Positions 15,681 to 24,709 of a DNA stretch of 41,777 nucleotides are shown in pieces. The notes below the pieces were generated by a model. That model searched no databases. It had not been told where the DNA came from and was given only the letters and a program-made list of their open reading frames with translations. Location: NCBI RefSeq assembly GCF_022014495.1, contig NZ_JAKLSQ010000005.1, positions 3,436-45,212 on the forward strand. Reading direction: 5' to 3'. The translations under genes were made by a program, and so were the position numbers. The stretch is from Sandaracinobacteroides sayramensis (GTDB lineage Bacteria > Pseudomonadota > Alphaproteobacteria > Sphingomonadales > Sphingomonadaceae). Positions within the stretch are counted from its first letter, which is position 1. The number at the start of each line of letters is the position of its first letter.

Positions 15681-18590
15681 ATGCGGCGTCACGCCATTCC
15701 GCTTCTGCTTGCCGGCGCCTGCGCCTTCGCTCCGGCCGCCCTTCGCGCCCAGACCGCGGCCCAGGAGGCGCCCGCCGCCGAGGCCCCCGACGACGGCGGC
15801 CTGATCGTCGTCACCGGCTCGCGCATCGTCCGCGACGGCTATTCCGCCCCCACCCCGGTCACCGTCGCCACGGCGGACGAGCTGGTCCGCTCCACCCCCA
15901 CCAACCTCCCGGACGCCCTCAACAAGCTGCCGCAGTTCCAGAACTCGTCCAGCCCGTCGCGCAGCTCGCACAATTTCGCCAACAGCGCCGGGCACGGAAA
16001 TGTGCTGAACCTGCGCGGCCTCGGCGGCGCCCGCACCCTTATCCTGTTCGACGGCGTGCGCGTGCCGCCCACCACCTATCTCGGCACGGTCGACACCAAC
16101 GTCATCCCCAACCTGCTGGTCGAACGCATCGACATCGTCACCGGCGGCGCTTCCGCCGCCTATGGCTCCGACGCCGTGGCCGGCGTCGTCAACTTCGTCC
16201 TCGACCGGGACTTCACGGGCCTCAAGGGCAATGTGCAGACCGGCATTTCCGCCCGGGGGGACAACGCCAGCCACCGCATCGGTCTTGCCGGCGGCACCAG
16301 CTTCGCCGGCGGGCGCGGGCATATCCTCGCCAGCGGCGAATATTTCCGCAGCGACGGCATGCTGCGCAGCGACCGCGACAGCGCCCGCCAAGGCTATACC
16401 TATGTCGGCTCCAGGCCCGGCTGCGTCAATCCGAACCCGGTCGCGGACCCGACCGCCTGCAACCCCGGCGGCACGCTCAACCCCTACACCATCGCCTCCA
16501 ACGTCCGGCTGACCGCCGGCAACGAATATGGCAAGATTGTATCCGGCCCGTTCGCCAACCACCGCTTCACCGAAACCGGCGCCATCGTGCCGTTCGACAA
16601 TGGTACGCCCACCGGCACCGCCGGCTTCGCCATCGGCGGAGACGGCTACGCCATCTCCCCCGACACGCAGGCGATCACCCCGCTGGAAACCTGGCAGACC
16701 TTCGGCCGCGCCAGCTACGAGCTGTCGGACGACATCTCCGCCTTCGTGCAGGGCGGCTTCACCCGCAGCGAGCTGAGCTATGTCTCGCTCGCCAACAGCC
16801 TGCTGCCGCCGCAGGGCGCCGTGCTTTTCAGCGGCAACCCCTATCTGCCGGCTGAGATCGAATCCGCCTTCACCCCGGGCTCGCAGTCGATCACCGTCGC
16901 CCGCTACGGCGCCTCGTCGCCCAAGCCGCGCACCAGCGAGCGCACGGACTACTGGCAGGTCGGCGCCGGCCTCGAAGGCAAGCTCGGCGCCTGGAAGTGG
17001 GATGTCGGCTATGTCCATGGCAGTTCCACGCACAAGGTCGCGCAGGAAGGCGTGTGGGAGTGGCAGAAATTCTACGCCGCGCTCGACGCCGTGCGCCACC
17101 CCGACACCGGCGCCATCGTCTGCCGCCCGACGCTGAGCGACGATCCGGCGATCCGCGCCCGCTTCGCCGATTGCAGCCCGCTCAACATCCTCAGCAGCGG
17201 CTCCGCCTATGCCGCCCAGCCCGGCTATGCTTACGCCACCGGCACCTCGCAGTATCGCGCGCGCAACACCTCCGACGCCGTCTCCGTCAATTTCAGCGGG
17301 CCGCTGTTCGAACTGCCCGCCGGCAGCGTCTCGCTCGCGGTCGGCGCGGAGTATCGCACGCAGAAGCTCTCGCTCACCAGCAACGCCAACCCGGCGCTGC
17401 TCGACACACCGGAGAAGCGCGCCGAGCATTTCGCCGGCCTGCGCGGCGTATCCTCTTCCGCCCTCTTCTACTGGCTCACCAACGTCGGCGAGGCGGACGG
17501 CAAGCTGAATGTGAAGGAAGGCTATGCCGAGATCGCCGTTCCGCTGCTGAAGGAGGTGCCCTTCTTCGACAGCCTGGACCTGAACGGCGCCATCCGCGTC
17601 ACCGACTATTCCACCTCCGGCACGGTCACCACCTGGAAGCTCGGCGCCACCTGGCGCCCGGTCGCGGACCTGCTGCTGCGCGCCACCCGCTCGCGCGACA
17701 TCCGCGCGCCCAACCTGTTCGAGCTGTTCGCCGGCAACCAGAGCAACATCAGCCTGCTCGTCGATCCGGTCAGCGGTCTCACGCAGAATGTGCCGCAGGT
17801 CAGCGGCGGCAACCCCGACCTGAAGCCGGAAGTGGCGCAGACGCTCACTCTGGGCGCCGTCGCCACGCCGGGCTTCCTGCCGGGCTTCAGCTTCGCGGCC
17901 GACTATTACGACATCCGCATCGACAAGGCGATCGGCACGCTCGGCCTCGCCCAGATCGTCAACAACTGCTTCACCAGTGGCGGCAGCGCACCGGAATGCG
18001 CCCTCATCACCCGCCCGTCGCCCAGCGAATTCCCGACCGAGGTCCGCGTCACGCCCGCCAACATCGCCGCGCTCGTCAGCCGCGGAATCGATTTCGACGC
18101 CAGCTACCGCACCAGCCTCGGCGGCGGCGCGCTTGCGCTGCGCCTCTATGCCTCGCGGCTGCTGAAATATGAAACCCAACAGTCCGCCACGGCGCCCAGG
18201 CTCGACTACACCGGGGTCAGTGTCGTCGGCGCCAATCCCATCGGCTATCCGAAATGGCGCGGCACGCTCAACCTCGACTACAGCCTCGGCGCCTTCGGGG
18301 CGACGATCGCCCAGCAGTATATCGGCTCGATGACACTCGGAATCCCCGGCTCGCCGCAGAATTTCGTGGAACCGAAGGTAGGCGCGGTCTGGTACACAGA
18401 CCTGACGTTGAGGGCCGATGTCCCGGCCGCCGGCGGCAACGCCCAGCTCTTCCTCACGATCAACAATCTATTCGACAAGGACCCGCCGCTGATCCCCGGC
18501 ACCACGCCGGGCGTCAACCTGCCGACCAACTTCGCGATCTACGACATGGTCGGCCGCACCTTCACCGCCGGCCTGCGGTTCCAGTTCTGA
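15681..18590 (+). CDS. TonB-dependent outer-membrane receptor
   Basis: This 969-residue protein has a signal peptide ending ALRAQ, then a TonB-box-like stretch (GLIVVTGSRI) and a plug domain over about residues 50-175 with LRGLGGARTLILFDGVRV and GGASAAYGSDAVAGVVNF. The rest is a 22-strand barrel ending in phenylalanine (AGLRFQF), as required for outer-membrane insertion. Such receptors import bound substrates using the inner-membrane TonB-ExbBD motor. The plug type is common in sphingomonads and is not tied to iron. The stop overlaps the sulfatase start by one base (TGATG), so receptor and sulfatase are co-translated, which suggests a sulfated or sulfate-ester substrate. That substrate is inference. 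Confidence 0.95.
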   Translation: MRRHAIPLLLAGACAFAPAALRAQTAAQEAPAAEAPDDGGLIVVTGSRIVRDGYSAPTPVTVATADELVRSTPTNLPDALNKLPQFQNSSSPSRSSHNFANSAGHGNVLNLRGLGGARTLILFDGVRVPPTTYLGTVDTNVIPNLLVERIDIVTGGASAAYGSDAVAGVVNFVLDRDFTGLKGNVQTGISARGDNASHRIGLAGGTSFAGGRGHILASGEYFRSDGMLRSDRDSARQGYTYVGSRPGCVNPNPVADPTACNPGGTLNPYTIASNVRLTAGNEYGKIVSGPFANHRFTETGAIVPFDNGTPTGTAGFAIGGDGYAISPDTQAITPLETWQTFGRASYELSDDISAFVQGGFTRSELSYVSLANSLLPPQGAVLFSGNPYLPAEIESAFTPGSQSITVARYGASSPKPRTSERTDYWQVGAGLEGKLGAWKWDVGYVHGSSTHKVAQEGVWEWQKFYAALDAVRHPDTGAIVCRPTLSDDPAIRARFADCSPLNILSSGSAYAAQPGYAYATGTSQYRARNTSDAVSVNFSGPLFELPAGSVSLAVGAEYRTQKLSLTSNANPALLDTPEKRAEHFAGLRGVSSSALFYWLTNVGEADGKLNVKEGYAEIAVPLLKEVPFFDSLDLNGAIRVTDYSTSGTVTTWKLGATWRPVADLLLRATRSRDIRAPNLFELFAGNQSNISLLVDPVSGLTQNVPQVSGGNPDLKPEVAQTLTLGAVATPGFLPGFSFAADYYDIRIDKAIGTLGLAQIVNNCFTSGGSAPECALITRPSPSEFPTEVRVTPANIAALVSRGIDFDASYRTSLGGGALALRLYASRLLKYETQQSATAPRLDYTGVSVVGANPIGYPKWRGTLNLDYSLGAFGATIAQQYIGSMTLGIPGSPQNFVEPKVGAVWYTDLTLRADVPAAGGNAQLFLTINNLFDKDPPLIPGTTPGVNLPTNFAIYDMVGRTFTAGLRFQF

Positions 18591-20956
18591 TGGCGGGCAG
18601 CATGGCCATGATCGGCGCCATGATCCGCAATCCGAAAGGGCCATCCAGGGGGGAACGGCCGCTGCTTCGCCTGATGGCGGGCACGGCTCTCCTCCTCCTC
18701 CCGCCCGGGGTCGCCGCGCAAGCGGCGGCCCCGGGCATCCCTCCTGCGGAAACGCCGCGCCAATGGCCACAGCCGGTCAGGGCGCCGGCCGGCGCGCCCA
18801 ATATCCTCCTCATCCTGACGGACGATGTCGGCTTCGGCAGCCCCAGCCTGCTCGGCGGCCCCGTCCCCACGCCGACGTTCGATGCGCTCGGCCGCGAAGG
18901 CGCCATCTACAACCGCTTCAACACCACCGCCATCTGCTCCCCCACCCGCGCCTCTCTTCTCACCGGGCGCAACCCGCAGGCGGTCGGCATGGGCTATGTC
19001 GCCAACTGGGCGACGCCCTACGAAGGCTACAACAGCGTCATTCCCAAAAGCGCCGGCACCATCGCCCGCCACCTGACGGACAATGGCTACAGCACGGCGA
19101 TGTTCGGCAAGGCGCATGTCACCCCGGAGTGGGAGCATAGCGCCGCCGGCCCCTTCGACCGCTGGCCGACAGGCCTCGGCTTCCAATATTTCTTCGGCTT
19201 CCTGGGCGCCGACAACAGCGCCTTCGAGCCCAGCCTCGTCGAGAACAACCGCCCCTACCATTTCACCCCCGGCGCCGACTATCATCTGGACAAGGATCTG
19301 GCCGACCGCACCATCGCCTGGATCGCCGAGCAGAAGGCGACCGCGCCCGACAAGCCCTTCTTCGTCTATCTGGCGCCCGGCACCGCCCACGCCCCCAACC
19401 ACGCCCCGCGCGAATGGCTCGACCGCTTCAAGGGCCGCTTCGACAAGGGCTGGGACGAGCTGCGCCGCGACATCGTCGCCCGGCAGAAGCGCCTGGGCGT
19501 CATCCCGCGCGGCACCGCCGACGCCCCCCGCCCGGAAACGCTGCCGGCGTGGAACAGCCTCTCCGCCGACGAGAAGCGCCTCTACGCCCGCTATATGGAG
19601 GCCTATGCCGCCTCGCTCGCCTACGCCGACCACCAGATCGGCCGGGTGGTGCAATCCATCGAGGCCAGCGGGCAGGCCGACAACACCCTCATCATCTATA
19701 TCCAGGGCGACAATGGCGCCAGCGCCGAGGGCAGCTTCGAAGGCAAGCTGTTCGAGCAATCGCCGCTCAGCGGCGTCCGGGAAGACCCGGCCTGGGTGCT
19801 GGCGCATATCGACAGCATCGGCACGGCCTCCGCCTATAATCTGAACCCCGGCGGTTGGGGCTGGGCGATGAACGCGCCCTTCCCCTGGTCGAAGCGCTAC
19901 GCCTCCCACTTCGGCGGCACGCGCAACGGCATGGTCGTGCGCTGGCCGGCGCAGGTGAAGGCGGGCGGTGCCATCCGCTCGCAATATCTCCACGTCAGCG
20001 ACATCATGCCGACCCTGCTGGAAGCGGCCGGCGTCCAGGCGCCGGCGGTGCTGGACGGAGTCGAACAGCAGCCGATCACCGGCATCAGCTTCCGCTACAG
20101 CTTCGCCGACCCGGCGGCAGCCCCCCGCCGCCGGCAGCAGATCTACGCCATGACGCAGAACCTCAGCCTCTATCAGGATGGCTGGGTGGCGGCGACCGCG
20201 CCCATGGTCACACCCTGGGAAAAGACCCGCCCGCAACCCGTGCCGCTGCAAGAGCGCCGCTGGCAACTCTATGATGTGGAAAAGGATTTCAGCCAGGCAC
20301 ACGATCTCGCCGCCCGCCACCCGGAAAAGCTTCGGGAGATGCAGCGAAGCTTCTGGTCGCTGGCCGAAAGCGAGCGGCTGCTGCCGATCCACGGCAGCGA
20401 AGGCGGCCAGGCCGGCCGGCCGGATGTGAACAGCGGCCGCCGCACCTTCCGCTACACCGGCCCGGTTGCCGACATCGCCGAAACCGCCGCCCCGCCGACC
20501 GTCGGCCGCTCCTTCCGCATCGAGGCGGAAATCGAGGTGCCACCCGCCGGCGCCAGAGGCGTGATCGCCGCGCACGGCGGCCGCTTCGGCGGCTACAGCC
20601 TGTTCGTGCAGGCGGATGGCCGCCCCGCCTTCACCTTCAACATCACCCCGCCCAACCTCACGCGGCTGGCCGCCGCCACGCCGCTCGCGCCGGGCCAGAA
20701 CAGGCTGACGCTCGATTTCCGGCTGGATTCCGAAAAGCCCACGAGCGGCGCCACGGTAACGCTCGGCGTCAACGGCCAGCCGGCCGCCACCGGCCGGGTG
20801 GAGCGCAGCTTCGCGCAAGTCCTGTCCCACACCGAAGGCTTCAGCATCGGCAGCGACCCGGTCAGCCCGGTCGACCCCGGCTACACCAGCGCGGAGAGCG
20901 GCTTCACCGGCGGCCTGCATTCGGTAACGGTCAGCTTCCCCCTCTGGACGGACTGA
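18590..20956 (+). CDS. Secreted arylsulfatase-family sulfatase
   Basis: The 788-residue protein carries the complete sulfatase signature CSPTRASLLTGR, with Cys116 the residue converted to formylglycine. The metal site opening ILLILTDDVG and the FGKAHVTPEWEHS stretch are also present. A hydrophobic segment at about residues 28-44 (LMAGTALLLLPPGVAAQ) is a signal peptide, placing the enzyme in the periplasm or outside. The last 170 residues form a beta-rich domain like those that bind sugars (concanavalin-type fold). The chosen ATG overlaps the receptor's stop; another ATG at 18602 is possible. Maturation needs a formylglycine-generating enzyme, which is not in this window. The natural substrate is unknown. 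Confidence 0.92.
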   Translation: MAGSMAMIGAMIRNPKGPSRGERPLLRLMAGTALLLLPPGVAAQAAAPGIPPAETPRQWPQPVRAPAGAPNILLILTDDVGFGSPSLLGGPVPTPTFDALGREGAIYNRFNTTAICSPTRASLLTGRNPQAVGMGYVANWATPYEGYNSVIPKSAGTIARHLTDNGYSTAMFGKAHVTPEWEHSAAGPFDRWPTGLGFQYFFGFLGADNSAFEPSLVENNRPYHFTPGADYHLDKDLADRTIAWIAEQKATAPDKPFFVYLAPGTAHAPNHAPREWLDRFKGRFDKGWDELRRDIVARQKRLGVIPRGTADAPRPETLPAWNSLSADEKRLYARYMEAYAASLAYADHQIGRVVQSIEASGQADNTLIIYIQGDNGASAEGSFEGKLFEQSPLSGVREDPAWVLAHIDSIGTASAYNLNPGGWGWAMNAPFPWSKRYASHFGGTRNGMVVRWPAQVKAGGAIRSQYLHVSDIMPTLLEAAGVQAPAVLDGVEQQPITGISFRYSFADPAAAPRRRQQIYAMTQNLSLYQDGWVAATAPMVTPWEKTRPQPVPLQERRWQLYDVEKDFSQAHDLAARHPEKLREMQRSFWSLAESERLLPIHGSEGGQAGRPDVNSGRRTFRYTGPVADIAETAAPPTVGRSFRIEAEIEVPPAGARGVIAAHGGRFGGYSLFVQADGRPAFTFNITPPNLTRLAAATPLAPGQNRLTLDFRLDSEKPTSGATVTLGVNGQPAATGRVERSFAQVLSHTEGFSIGSDPVSPVDPGYTSAESGFTGGLHSVTVSFPLWTD

Positions 20957-20963
20957 CCCGGCG

Positions 20964-21704
20964 TCACCCCGCCCCTTCCAGCGCCGGGAACAGCGCCGCG
21001 AAGGGGCTGGTGGGCACTTCCGTCACCGAAGCGGCCAGCGCCGCCTTGGCGGCCCGCAGCGCGTCGTTCAGGAAGATGGAGAAGCCGCTGTCCAGCGCCG
21101 AGCCCTGCTGGTCCCAGCGGATGATGGCGCTGAGGAACAGGAAGTTGGAAAGCTGGATTCGCGCCCGCGCCACGTCGCGCCTCAGCGGCGCCAGCGCTTC
21201 CAGCAGGGCGCTGTTGGCGCGGTGCAGGTTAGGCCCGATCCGCCCGCCCTCTGTCCAGTCGCCGGTTTCGTCCGCCCGCCAGGAATGCTGCGCATATTGG
21301 ATGACGAAAGCGGTGTAGGGATGGTGGCCCTGCTCGTCCGTCACCTCCAGATGCGGCAGGCAGATGATCTCCAGCAGGGCGCCAGTATCGCCCATCAACC
21401 CTTGGGCCTGCGCCTGCGCCAGCATCTCCCCCCGGCGCGCCTCCATCTGCGTCACCCGCCATTTGAAGATGGCGTGCAGCAGCTTTTCCTTCGTGCCGAA
21501 ATGATATTGCACCACATTGTTGTTCTTCGAGCCGGCCGCGACGGCGATCTCGCGCAGCGACACATTGTCGATCCCGCGCGCTGCGAACAGCGCCTCCGCC
21601 ACCGGCAGCAGCTTCGCGACGACCGCGGCGGACCGCGGGTCCCGCGCGCGCCGCCGCCCGGCCTCGGCCGCAGCCGGGAGGTTTACCGTATCCCGAGATT
21701 CCAT
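20964..21704 (-). CDS. TetR/AcrR family transcriptional regulator
   Basis: This 246-residue protein has an N-terminal TetR helix-turn-helix at about residues 30-78 (VAEALFAARGIDNVSLREIA, then the recognition helix region NVVQYHFGTKEKLLHAIF). The larger C-terminal part is the ligand-binding and dimer region and is not conserved with a named subfamily. The ATG at 21704 is used; the open frame to 21893 runs through the tRNA gene and is not real. It converges on the sulfatase gene with a 7-base gap, so it is a candidate regulator of the receptor-sulfatase operon, but it could also control a distant gene. The inducer cannot be read. Confidence 0.88.
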   Translation of the reverse strand: MESRDTVNLPAAAEAGRRRARDPRSAAVVAKLLPVAEALFAARGIDNVSLREIAVAAGSKNNNVVQYHFGTKEKLLHAIFKWRVTQMEARRGEMLAQAQAQGLMGDTGALLEIICLPHLEVTDEQGHHPYTAFVIQYAQHSWRADETGDWTEGGRIGPNLHRANSALLEALAPLRRDVARARIQLSNFLFLSAIIRWDQQGSALDSGFSIFLNDALRAAKAALAASVTEVPTSPFAALFPALEGAG

Positions 21705-21763
21705 GGCCCGACCCGTTCCCAACGCTCGCTCACGCCTTCGGCGCAGGCCCCAACGGGCCGAAA

Positions 21764-21839
<76 letters not shown>

Positions 21840-21860
21840 TGAAGGCGAAACGCTGCGCCG

Positions 21861-21887
21861 CTTATCGCAATCGCCCTTCGCGTGCAA
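21861..21887 (-). promoter_or_regulatory. Candidate promoter of tRNA-Thr
   Basis: On the minus strand TTGCAC (21887-21882) is followed by a 15-base spacer and GATAAG (21866-21861). This would start transcription about 13 bases before the tRNA 5' end. The spacer is short and the boxes are partial matches. Confidence 0.35.
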
Positions 21888-21889
21888 AT

Positions 21890-24562
21890 TCAACCGCTGT
21901 TGCGAAGCCCGGTGGCGATGGCGTTCACGCTTAGCTGCAGCCCCTCGGCGATGCGCGGATCCTCCTCCCCGGCCCGGTGGCGCTTCAGCAGTTCCACCTG
22001 CAACAGGTTCAACGGCTCAAGATAGGGCAGCCGCAAACGGATCGAGGTGTCCAGCACCGGCGAGCGCTCCAGCAGCCGCGACTGGCCGGTCGCCTCCAGC
22101 AGGCTGTCCACCGTGCGCTGCCAGCCATCGCGGATGATGGCGAACAGCGGCGCCCCTTCCGGCCCGGCCAGCTCGGCGTAGCGCGCGGCGATCCCCATGT
22201 CGGATTTCGCCAGCACCATTTCCATATTGTCGAGCATCGCCTGGAAGAAGGGCCAGTCGGCGAACATCGCCCGCAAAAGCCCCTTGTCCGCAAAACCCGC
22301 CAGCGCCTGCCCGGTGCCATACCAGCCCGGCAGCATCACCCGCGCCTGCGCCCAGCTGAACACCCAGGGGATGGCGCGCAGATCCTCGATGGCGTAGGAA
22401 GCGGTGCGGCTCGGCGGCCGGGAACCGATCTTCAGCGAGGCGATCTCCGAAATCGGAGTCATCGCCCGGAAGAAGGCCCGGAACCCCGGTTCGCCATAGA
22501 CCAGCCCGCGATAGGCGGCGAAGCTCTCGGCCGAAAGCCGGTCCAGCGCCTCGCGGTACCGCGCGCCTTCTTCCGGCGGCAGTTTCGGCGAATCCAGCGT
22601 CGCCAGCAAGGTCGCCGCCGCCATCGTGTCCAAGGTCCGCGCGGCCGCTTCGGGCGTGCCATATTTGGCGGCGATCACCTCGCCCTGCTCGGTGATGCGG
22701 ATCCGCCCCTGCACCGTGCCCGGCGGCTGGGCGCGGATGGCGGCGAAGCTGGAACCGCCGCCCCGCCCCACCGAACCGCCCCGGCCATGGAACAGCTGCA
22801 TCGGCACACCGGCTTCCTCGAACACCAGCTTCAGGGCCGCCGTCGCCCGCTGCAACTCCCAGGTGGAGGTCAGGTAGCCACCATCCTTGTTGCTGTCGGA
22901 ATAGCCGATCATCACTTCCTGCGCGCCGCGCGCCCGCGCGGCTTGCGCCACGCCCGGCAGGGCTAGGAAGGCGCGCATGATATCGGGCGCGGCCTGAAGG
23001 TCGGCGATGGTCTCGAACAGGGGCACCACCATCAGGCCCGCCACCGGCGCCTCGCCCGGCAGCAGCAGCCCCGTCTCCCGCATCAGCAGCATCGGCTCCA
23101 GCAGGTCGGAAAGGCTGGTGGTCTTGGAAACGATGGCGGTGGTGACCGCCGCTTCCCCATGCCGCGCCCGGGCTTCCGCCGCCGCGCGGAAGATCGCCAG
23201 CTCTCCCGCCGTCCTCTCCGAAACAGGCGCCAGCGGCGTCGCCAGCAGCCGTGGCGAGGCCAGTTCGCTGCGCAGCAACTCCACCCGCGCCGCCTCGTCC
23301 AGCGCAGCATAATCCGCTTCCACACCCGCCAAGCGCAGCAATTCGCCGACGCAGGCCTCGTGCACGTCGCTGTTCTGCCGCAGGTCCAGCGTCGCCAGAT
23401 GAAAGCCGAACTGCCCCACGGCAATGCGGATCAGGTCCAACGCCCCGCCGCCGACACCGGCGGCATCCGCCCCTTCCGCCAGACAGTCGAGATCGGCCAG
23501 AAACTCCGAAGGGCTCTGATAAGGCTCGGCAACGATTCGCGCCGGCCGCGCCGGCGGAGCGCCGGAAAGCTGCTCGGCGGTCGCCGCCAGCCGGGCGTAA
23601 ACCCCGGTCAGCGCCCGGCGATAGGGCTCGTCCGCCCGCGCCGGGCTGTCGTCGCCGCTGCGCTCGGCCAGCCGCAGCACCGCGTCCGGCACCGGCGCCA
23701 GTTCCGACGACAAGGACAGTTCCGCCCCAAGCGCGTGCACCTCCGCCAGATACCAGTGGAACAGCACGCCCGCGGACCGCGCCATCGCCAAAGCCAGCGA
23801 ATCCGCCGTCACATTCGGATTGCCGTCGCGGTCGCCGCCGATCCAGCTTCCGATCGTCAGGAAGGGCGGCACCGGCCCGCCCAGCGCCTGCGCCCAGGCT
23901 TCGGAAAGCCTTGGCATCACCGGCAGGAAATCGTCGCGCAGCCAGGCGAGCGCCGTCTCGATCTCGTCGGCCACCCGGATCCGCTCGCGCCTCAGGGGCC
24001 GCGTCTGCCACAGCAGCGCCACCTGCCGGCGGATGGCCTTTTCCAGAGTCTCGCCCGGCGCCGCTTCGGTCGCGCCCCGGTCGCGCATCGCCATCAGCTC
24101 GGCGATTCGGTTCCGGTGGTCGATCATGCTCTTGCGCCGCACCTCGGTCGGGTGCGCGGTCAGCACCGGAGTCACCCGCGCCTGCCCCAGCATCGCCCGG
24201 ATCGCCTCCCGGCCGACGCCTTTCGCCTCCAGCATCTGCACCGCTTCGGCGAAGCTGGAGCCCGTCTCCGGCGCGGCTCCGGCGGAAGAGGCCATCTGCC
24301 GGTCCTCCGCCAGATTGGCCAGCATCGAGAACAGCATGAACCCCCGCACGAACGACAAGGTGTCGTCGAGGTTCAGCGCCTCCAGCTCGCCCGCCAGCTG
24401 CGCCACATCGGCCCGGCCCCGGTGCCGCTCCACGGACGCGGCGCGGATCGCCTCGGTCCGCCGGAACAGCTCCGCCCCGCCCAGATCGCGAATCACATCG
24501 CCCAATATGCGCCCGAGCAGGCGGATATCCGGATTCTGCACGATGGGGGGAGCTGAAGCCAT
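21890..24562 (-). CDS. ppc: Phosphoenolpyruvate carboxylase
   Basis: This 890-residue enzyme fixes bicarbonate onto phosphoenolpyruvate to refill oxaloacetate. All family landmarks are present: the catalytic histidine in VLTAHPTEVRRKS (about residue 137), GSWIGGDRDGNP, the active-site loop FHGRGGSVGRGGG, and the C-terminal RNSG, a conservative form of the usual RNTG allosteric end. The length is normal for the bacterial type. It starts at ATG 24562 and is divergent from the ComM-like gene across 147 bases, where no strong promoter boxes were seen. It ends 50 bases before tRNA-Thr on the same strand. Confidence 0.97.
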   Translation of the reverse strand: MASAPPIVQNPDIRLLGRILGDVIRDLGGAELFRRTEAIRAASVERHRGRADVAQLAGELEALNLDDTLSFVRGFMLFSMLANLAEDRQMASSAGAAPETGSSFAEAVQMLEAKGVGREAIRAMLGQARVTPVLTAHPTEVRRKSMIDHRNRIAELMAMRDRGATEAAPGETLEKAIRRQVALLWQTRPLRRERIRVADEIETALAWLRDDFLPVMPRLSEAWAQALGGPVPPFLTIGSWIGGDRDGNPNVTADSLALAMARSAGVLFHWYLAEVHALGAELSLSSELAPVPDAVLRLAERSGDDSPARADEPYRRALTGVYARLAATAEQLSGAPPARPARIVAEPYQSPSEFLADLDCLAEGADAAGVGGGALDLIRIAVGQFGFHLATLDLRQNSDVHEACVGELLRLAGVEADYAALDEAARVELLRSELASPRLLATPLAPVSERTAGELAIFRAAAEARARHGEAAVTTAIVSKTTSLSDLLEPMLLMRETGLLLPGEAPVAGLMVVPLFETIADLQAAPDIMRAFLALPGVAQAARARGAQEVMIGYSDSNKDGGYLTSTWELQRATAALKLVFEEAGVPMQLFHGRGGSVGRGGGSSFAAIRAQPPGTVQGRIRITEQGEVIAAKYGTPEAAARTLDTMAAATLLATLDSPKLPPEEGARYREALDRLSAESFAAYRGLVYGEPGFRAFFRAMTPISEIASLKIGSRPPSRTASYAIEDLRAIPWVFSWAQARVMLPGWYGTGQALAGFADKGLLRAMFADWPFFQAMLDNMEMVLAKSDMGIAARYAELAGPEGAPLFAIIRDGWQRTVDSLLEATGQSRLLERSPVLDTSIRLRLPYLEPLNLLQVELLKRHRAGEEDPRIAEGLQLSVNAIATGLRNSG

Positions 24563-24709
24563 TCGAAGATCCTGCTGTTCGCAGGCGCAACATATGTCGG
24601 CCGCCTCCCGCGTCCAAGGGAAAGTTGCAGTCGGGCTTTCCCCTTCGCTTTCCGCGCGCTACCGGAGCCGGACCATCTGGGTCGGACCAGTGTGCAAGGG
24701 GGTTTCCAA

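Noticed and set aside
15621-18179. An 852-codon minus-strand frame opposite the TonB receptor gene
   Set aside because: Composition is low-complexity Gly/Ala/Arg/Val/Asp, with no motif and no ribosome binding site; the receptor frame is unmistakable.
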